From the NCBI GenBank assembly GCA_023014335.1, contig JAECYW010000006.1:2666001-2730000 (forward strand): a DNA stretch of 64,000 nucleotides, read 5' to 3'. Of this stretch, positions 58,961 through 64,000 are shown piece by piece. Positions within the stretch are counted from its first letter, which is position 1. Each line of letters begins with the position of its first letter. Both the position numbers and the translations under genes were made by a program. The DNA is from Galerina marginata. Taxonomy: Eukaryota; Basidiomycota; Agaricomycetes; Agaricales; Galerinaceae. Below the pieces are notes generated by a model, which worked only from the letters and a program-made list of their open reading frames with translations, ran no database searches and was not told the DNA's origin.

Positions 58961-59542
58961 TTGTGACGACCGCACAAAGTCACCTCTCATGTTGAACGGA
59001 TTGTCACTTTACTTGATCGCTCTGCTCACCAACCACCGACGTCGTCTCGCAACTCTCGGCATCATCTCGCCTCGCCATCCTTAAGCCCGCCTATCTGGCT
59101 CACCTACCGGCCTTCCGCGTAAATGTTGACTTTGTCGATATGGTTCACAGGCGGCACACGATAGCAATCGACGTCGGACAAGTCTCGGAACAAGCTTGCG
59201 GCGCAGAGGGCCGCTCTTGAGCAAAAACCACGACTAAGCTATCAATTTATAGTTTAAATTAATCTTTCTCCTGTTACTTAATTGTAAAATTCTCATATAT
59301 TAATATCAGATTCCTTCTGCTTGTGAGGATCACAACCTCACATTTGAACGCACCTCACTTATTATCATCCATATGGCTTTCTTAGGGTCGTTGATGGCCC
59401 GGGCACTCGTTTTTAGGTATGGGGTGACAGCATAGTTCTACACAGCCGCGCGCTGCACAGGGTGCGTGGGTAGGTTGAGAATCACACGTTCGGCCCAGGC
59501 TGCTGATCAAACTTGAAGCCTGAGAGCAAACCTTCCTCTACG
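58961..59542. other. Spacer before the F-box-like gene
   Basis: An open stretch at 59040-59215 (+) reads RLAILKPAYLAHLPAFRVNV and may belong to the decayed gene upstream. The part from 59240 to 59330 is AT-rich. Confidence 0.35.
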
Positions 59543-60640
59543 ATGCCAGCTGTGAGGCCACCAGTTGTGGACAAAGGATGTCAAATTAAGGAATTTCCTG
59601 ACGGATGTAAGGATTCCGATTCTCTACTTGCAAGGATATCAGCTAATATCAAGTATACTCTATTACAGTTCCCCCCGAGTTGGTCAGGGATATTTTAGTC
59701 CAGTTCGTCAAACACGTCGAGAAAGACAGTGACTGCTATGAAGAGTTTCTCCGCCATCCAGAGAAATCAAGTAAATTCCTTCGAAAAATGTTACTGCACC
59801 AAGAGTGCAGGCACCTCTCAGAGGACTCGGCTATTACTGAATATGCAAGTAAGGCTCTCGAGTTCCACAACTGGCTTGGGCCCTTTGGGATCAGTTTTGG
59901 CTCCCTGCATCTCCTAGAATTGGTCATGCCTTCAAATTCTGCTGTGTCAGCCCATTTTTGCAAAGCATTTGCAGTGTCTGGTATAGTCCAGCTGAATCTT
60001 GACTGCGACTCAGATCGTGAAGACTTTCTAGACGATGTCTTAACTTGGAGAGAAGGACTGGCCAAACTTGAAGTCCTACGTATAAAATACAGACCAAGGA
60101 TGACTCAGGTATGAATAGACTAATTGCTTCTCTCTATCTATGTTAATCTTATAGATTTAGGAAGCCCCAAGTCATTTATATCCCTGGTATAAGCCACAAT
60201 GGCTAGAAATGTTGTCTCTATCCATCAGCCTCAAGGTTTTAGCCTTGAGCACTTATCTACCTCTGTACGAGGACCCTATGGACCCAAAATGGGATGCGCT
60301 CACCCATCCTGAAATTGCTATTGTTGAAGATTGGTCTCAAGGCCGGCTCCCATCTCTTGAGAGGGTATACCTCTGCCATGGTCGGGATGAATTTAGCCCC
60401 ATATCTTCCATTTGGTCATTTGGAGAAAATGTTTTACTGGAATTAAAGAAGCCTGATGAAGAAATTACCCGCTACTCACCAAGCCGGTGGAATCTCTTTC
60501 ATGTCATAACATCTGTTACTCACCGGCGTGAACCAAATCAAATACATGGAGAAAGCGCTATTAGAGAGGAAGATGTTGATTTTTATGCCACCACAGATAG
60601 CGGTGTAAGTGACTCGCCAGACAATGACAAAGATAACTGA
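59543..60640 (+). CDS. F-box-like protein, 327 aa
   Basis: Three exons, 59543-59606, 59669-60108 and 60161-60640, join in phase to 327 aa. After splicing, residues ~15-40 read EFPDGFPPELVRDILVQFVK, which resembles an F-box start (LP.EL...I). The remainder has leucine-rich spacing (LHLLELVMPSNSAV, IVQLNLDCDS, LEVLRIKYRP, LKVLALSTYLPLY, LPSLERVYLC) as in agaricomycete F-box/LRR proteins, and an acidic C-terminus. Such proteins act as substrate adaptors of SCF ubiquitin ligases; here that role is family inference and the F-box itself is short. No disruption seen. It stands alone among transposon debris. Confidence 0.6.
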
Positions 60641-61736
60641 CCAGGATTTTAATCAGGAGGAATCTGAATGATGATATCGACCATGGACCAGGGTTCATGG
60701 TTCATATTAGCGCTGCTAGCTTTGTTCGGCATAACTCTTAAGTACTTCAAAACAGATTCCATTCAAGTTTGTAGCAAGATTCACAAATATGATTATGAAC
60801 CTAATACCTATGTTCTGTGATTTTGACATCTGTGAAATGCTCCATCTGGCCTAACAATTGGGTAAACAGCCCAGGAGGACGACGGCAAAGATGGCTGGCA
60901 TGGCGTCACAGTGGGTTACATCAAGAAAAATGTTGTGAAATGGTGGTCGGAAAGTACATGCCCTTTGATAGGCATGAGTTGGTAAGGAACACTTCCTACC
61001 CTCATTGAATCCTTACTCATCTTAGTTTCAACCCACCTCGAGCTCGGGACTAGGATGTTTCAATGGTCAACACCCAACTCCTTGCCGTCGCCCGCCCGCC
61101 CACTCCTCGACTCCTGATCGACACCTACACCCCCCAACCCGCAGGATACATCGTCACTGCGTGTAGGTCAGTCCGAAACCCAAGAACGAAGTCAGAGCAA
61201 GTGACTCACCGTGAAACAAACAGCCAGTTGGTATTGCCGACAATTTCACCCCTCCCGCCGTCACTCTAACTCACAGCACCCCCCTCTCAGTGGGTGTCAA
61301 TTATCTCCAATATCCACCATGAACGGTCGTTTAGATTTTTGCATCTATGCGTTTGTGCATCACGTTCCCTTCCATACGACCTCCAGATCCTTCGTTCAGT
61401 TCGGATAAAGGAAGGCAATTGCCTGTCCATGGTATGTACGTCTGATGTCGCCAAGAAGTGTTGATATTGGGAACATGAAAGAAGTCGTTTTGGTAGTTGT
61501 TAGCTGTGGGTCATACGACTACGAACGAAAAACTTACACCATTATCCTGTCAATACGAACGATGTGGGTCATCAAGAGTGAAGCCGGAGGTGAAAAGGGC
61601 GGTCGAGGTCCGGAGTCGTCTTGGACGCCATGCATGACGACACCGAGAAATCACGGAGGGTTTGCGCCTTCATGACACGCTCCCTATTTGATGACCTGCC
61701 AAATTGTCCGGCGATAGAACACAAGGAGAGTGGTGA
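60641..61736. other. Unassigned 1.1-kb stretch
   Basis: No gene recognised; several short frames at 61063-61675 (+) carry no motif. Confidence 0.4.
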
Positions 61737-61899
61737 TCATGATACGGCTGAGACGACGACCTTGTCTGCGAAAGCATCCTTGACTGTTGTGCAAGGGTTG
61801 CTGTACTTGACAGCTTTGGCTTCGCGAGCCTTCTCGTCGTAGTAGATATTGGCATGCGAGTGATGTGGTCTACAAAAAATTGGTCGATCTATATTTACG

Positions 61900-62235
61900 T
61901 AAATATTGAATATGTTGCCACCTACCCTTGAGGGACCCGCCGAGCTGCTACGGTTCTGAGCATCTTCATGAACACTGAGCTTGACTCTTGCCCAAGGTCT
62001 TGTAGAATTTGGCGAAGTTGTCCTTGTCCTGGGTGATCTCGCCAAAGAGATCCATGGTCTTCTTGAGGGGGTCTTACGAGAGATGTTGAGAAGGAGACCC
62101 TCAGAGTCGGCGATGCCCTTAACGAAGTCGAGGTACTCGAAAATGGGATCTTCATAGTCGTCCATAATGCTGACCTTCTTAAACTCGAAGAGGTCGAACC
62201 GTGGTTTGGAAGCTGCCTGGAGAGTTTTCGCCCTT
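61900..62235 (-). pseudogene. Hsp90 middle-domain fragment
   Basis: The minus strand reads FDLFEFKKVSIMDDYEDPIF then EYLDFVKGIADSEGLLLNIS, the conserved middle-domain segment of Hsp90. A deletion and shift follow, then KTMDLFGEI-like codons in another frame, DNFAKFY and HEDAQNRSS, matching the next conserved segment. Frame changes at ~62085 and ~61990 break it. It differs in orientation and region from the N-domain fragment at 34.9 kb, so these are separate pieces. Confidence 0.75.
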
Positions 62236-63027
62236 TCTTTCTTCGTCGGCCAAACCGCACTTCGACCCGAGGGCCCAGTCGCCTTTCGCTTTCACCAATT
62301 AACCGGACGAGATTGAGTTCAAGGTGGGTGGAGGTGCACTAAGGAAGTATATCCTTGAGTGCCTCTGCTCGTTCGCCTGGTGAGACGAGACCCTGGACGA
62401 CAGCTTCGACTTTTGCTGGTAATGTCTGTGGCGGTGCATGTAGTCTGCGGGTAGTTGAGGTCGAAGAGACTCCATGCGTGACGTCAACCGCCCATCCTCG
62501 TCCCCTTCTATGAGCACCTCCATCCCCATCATTGTACTAGGAGGCTTGTAAGGCACTCCGGCTGCCTGCGTTGAGTCGAGGTGCTGGGGTTAGGATCTGT
62601 TTGCTGATTGCTTGGAGAGGATTACTTTTGGCAAGGACCGGGCGGATACCTGTAAGTAGGAATATAAGTGTCATTATTTGGAGGTAAGAGGGAGGCTGCT
62701 TCAACATGTAGTACCGTCCGATGGTGAAGTCTTGTGCGAACTGCTAGTGGGAGTGGCTTTAGAGGTGTGAGAACCAATGTAGTCCGAGAAGACAGAATTG
62801 ACTGTCTAGGCTTGTTAACGAGAGACTGGAAGAGGTTGACAAGGCGTGACGGGCCCTTCTAGCTTGCGAACTGGATTCGTCATCCAGGCAACTCCTCGAC
62901 GGCTGGTGCCTCGCAAAATTGGGGGTGGTCGTTTTTCGGCCAAACGAGTCGGTCGGGGTCGCCTTCGAGCATTCTCTCATAACGGGCACAGCAGCCGCAG
63001 TGTAAAAGTGACTAGGAGAAGGAACTT
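62236..63027. other. Unassigned spacer
   Basis: A minus-strand frame at 62299-62556 and a plus-strand frame at 62846-63031 (Arg/Gly-rich) show no recognisable family. Confidence 0.35.
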
Positions 63028-63195
63028 ATGAGTGCTCCGCCAATGGCGAAAAAAAATGCTCGAAAGTCTACGCACCCCGACTTTGAACCTGGCCCATCAA
63101 CCTTTGACGACACAAACAACTGGGATGACGCCCATTCCCTCATTCCGGATGTGAGCCCTAGTCCATCAAAGCGCGCTCGAGTTAAGGAAATCTAA
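63028..63195 (+). CDS. Short ORF resembling the N-terminus of a KDZ-type protein
   Basis: A 55-codon ORF from ATG 63028 to TAA 63193 encodes MSAPPMAKKNARKSTHPDFE and ends SPSPSKRARVKEI. The basic start, HPxF and SKRARV tail recall the N-terminal exon of CxC2/KDZ genes such as the one at 14527 (KKKKYDGTHHASF, HPSKRVHV). No cysteine cluster follows, so it is at best an isolated remnant. Confidence 0.3.
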   Translation: MSAPPMAKKNARKSTHPDFEPGPSTFDDTNNWDDAHSLIPDVSPSPSKRARVKEI

Positions 63196-64000
63196 GACGA
63201 GGACAGAACAAACAGATCAATGTTGTCAAGATGTTATTTCAGCGCGTCAGGCCTTCAGCGTCCTGGTATTGAGAGCGAGCACGGGAAGGGAAACGAAGTC
63301 GTTGGTCAATGATTGTGACACCGTAATAAACTGGTCACTTTGTGACACTGAGCGGGTCGCAGGTCACTCAGCGGCAACGATGCGACACGCTCATCGCGCG
63401 ATAGATTTTGCCTTAGCTGAGATGAGGTATTTAAACTTTGGTCAAAAATTTTGCCAAAATGAACTCTTTTGCACGAATTAAAATGTCCAGTAAAGGAACA
63501 CATTTTGATCTGTTCTAAATTAGGGAATTTCCTGAAAAGAAAACACCCGGTAAAACCTCAGGTTTGGTCCTGCATTTTGACATCATCAAAGGCACAATTA
63601 TTCAGCAAGGTGAAATAGCTGCAAAATAGGTAGTTTTGCCATTCTCTTGCTGGTGAGCCATGTGCCCAATCTCGACCAGTTCAAAATACACGCAAATTCT
63701 AGCCTTCTGCCCATATTTTCCCTGACATCAAAAGGGAAAATTCTGACCCCAATTTGCCGTCGGTCAAAATCTGAACGGTCTATCCCATATTTTGACCCCC
63801 CTCAAAATAGACCCACTGCAGTAGTGTCTGCTATCAAGTGTAGAAAACAAGTTCTTTTACTACGTAAGAACTTGTAACAAGATTAATTCATACGTCGCTT
63901 AGTTTTTATCAGATTGCCTTGAAATAAAGTGTGTAATTATCAGAAAAATCAGGGCTATAAAATGGTGTCACATATGTATTGTCACATTTTCATGTGACTT
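63196..64000. other. AT-rich end of window
   Basis: No gene. The region contains CAAAAT/ATTTTG-rich direct and inverted short motifs (for example GGTCAAAAATTTTGCC near 63440 and TTCAAAATACACGC near 63680), suggestive of old repeat sequence. Confidence 0.4.

Noticed and set aside
1..64000. tRNA, rRNA or other structural RNA genes
   Set aside because: No cloverleaf-like or conserved rRNA segment was recognised on either strand by eye; a covariance-model scan was not possible.

Overview
The window is nuclear DNA of a filamentous basidiomycete, most likely an agaricomycete (mushroom-forming fungus). Genes are split by many introns of about 45-80 nt with GT..AG ends. There are no bacterial-type operons, and several gene families and transposons characteristic of Agaricomycetes are present (KDZ/CxC2, basidiomycete CACTA/EnSpm, hAT, an RT-RNaseH-tyrosine-recombinase retroelement, a DUF6532-like gene). 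Everything was read by eye from conceptual translation; no database search was run. Family names rest on recalled motifs, and exon borders on reading frame plus splice dinucleotides.

Layout. 1-1673: decayed C-terminal end of a GH35 beta-galactosidase. 2373-5374 (-): an apparently intact 12-exon gene of about 818 aa with a C-terminal HxD...H (2OG-Fe(II) dioxygenase-like) domain. 5.5-13 kb: zinc-knuckle gene remnant and two diverged copies of a decayed gene segment. 14.5-15.3 kb: broken KDZ CxC2 module. 16367-20165 (-): an uninterrupted CACTA/EnSpm-type transposase (1193 aa in my model). 20.3-24.9 kb (-): broken KDZ transposase, then a broken SNF2/RING helicase. 25-27.7 kb: mostly unreadable.

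27.8-31.2 kb holds two intact unrecognised genes in divergent orientation (620 aa and 206 aa) around a 517-bp spacer with an 81-bp tandem duplication. 31.2-36.2 kb: fragments, a PHD-like exon pair, a 3 x 121 bp tandem repeat and an Hsp90 N-domain pseudogene. 36.9-39.3 kb: decayed DIRS-like element. 39.9-43.5 kb (-): intact coiled-coil gene followed head-to-tail by an intact DUF6532-like gene that carries a tandem exon duplication. 43.6-48.8 kb: repeat-rich desert with tandem repeats, a GC-rich palindromic block and a hairpin.

48.9-53.7 kb: divergent WD40-membrane gene and a gene with a DxD nucleotidyltransferase-like motif. 54.1-56.8 kb (-): hAT transposase cut off inside its dimerisation domain. 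57.9-59 kb: decayed multi-exon gene sharing an 83-bp exon segment with 45.3 kb. 59543-60640 (+): intact 327-aa F-box-like gene. 61.7-62.2 kb (-): Hsp90 middle-domain pseudogene. The remainder is mostly unassignable.

In short, this is a transposon-dominated accessory region with islands of intact lineage-specific genes. The best candidates for something undescribed are the divergent pair at 27.8-31.2 kb, the dioxygenase-like gene lying among KDZ remnants, and the paired genes at 39.9-43.5 and 48.9-53.7 kb.
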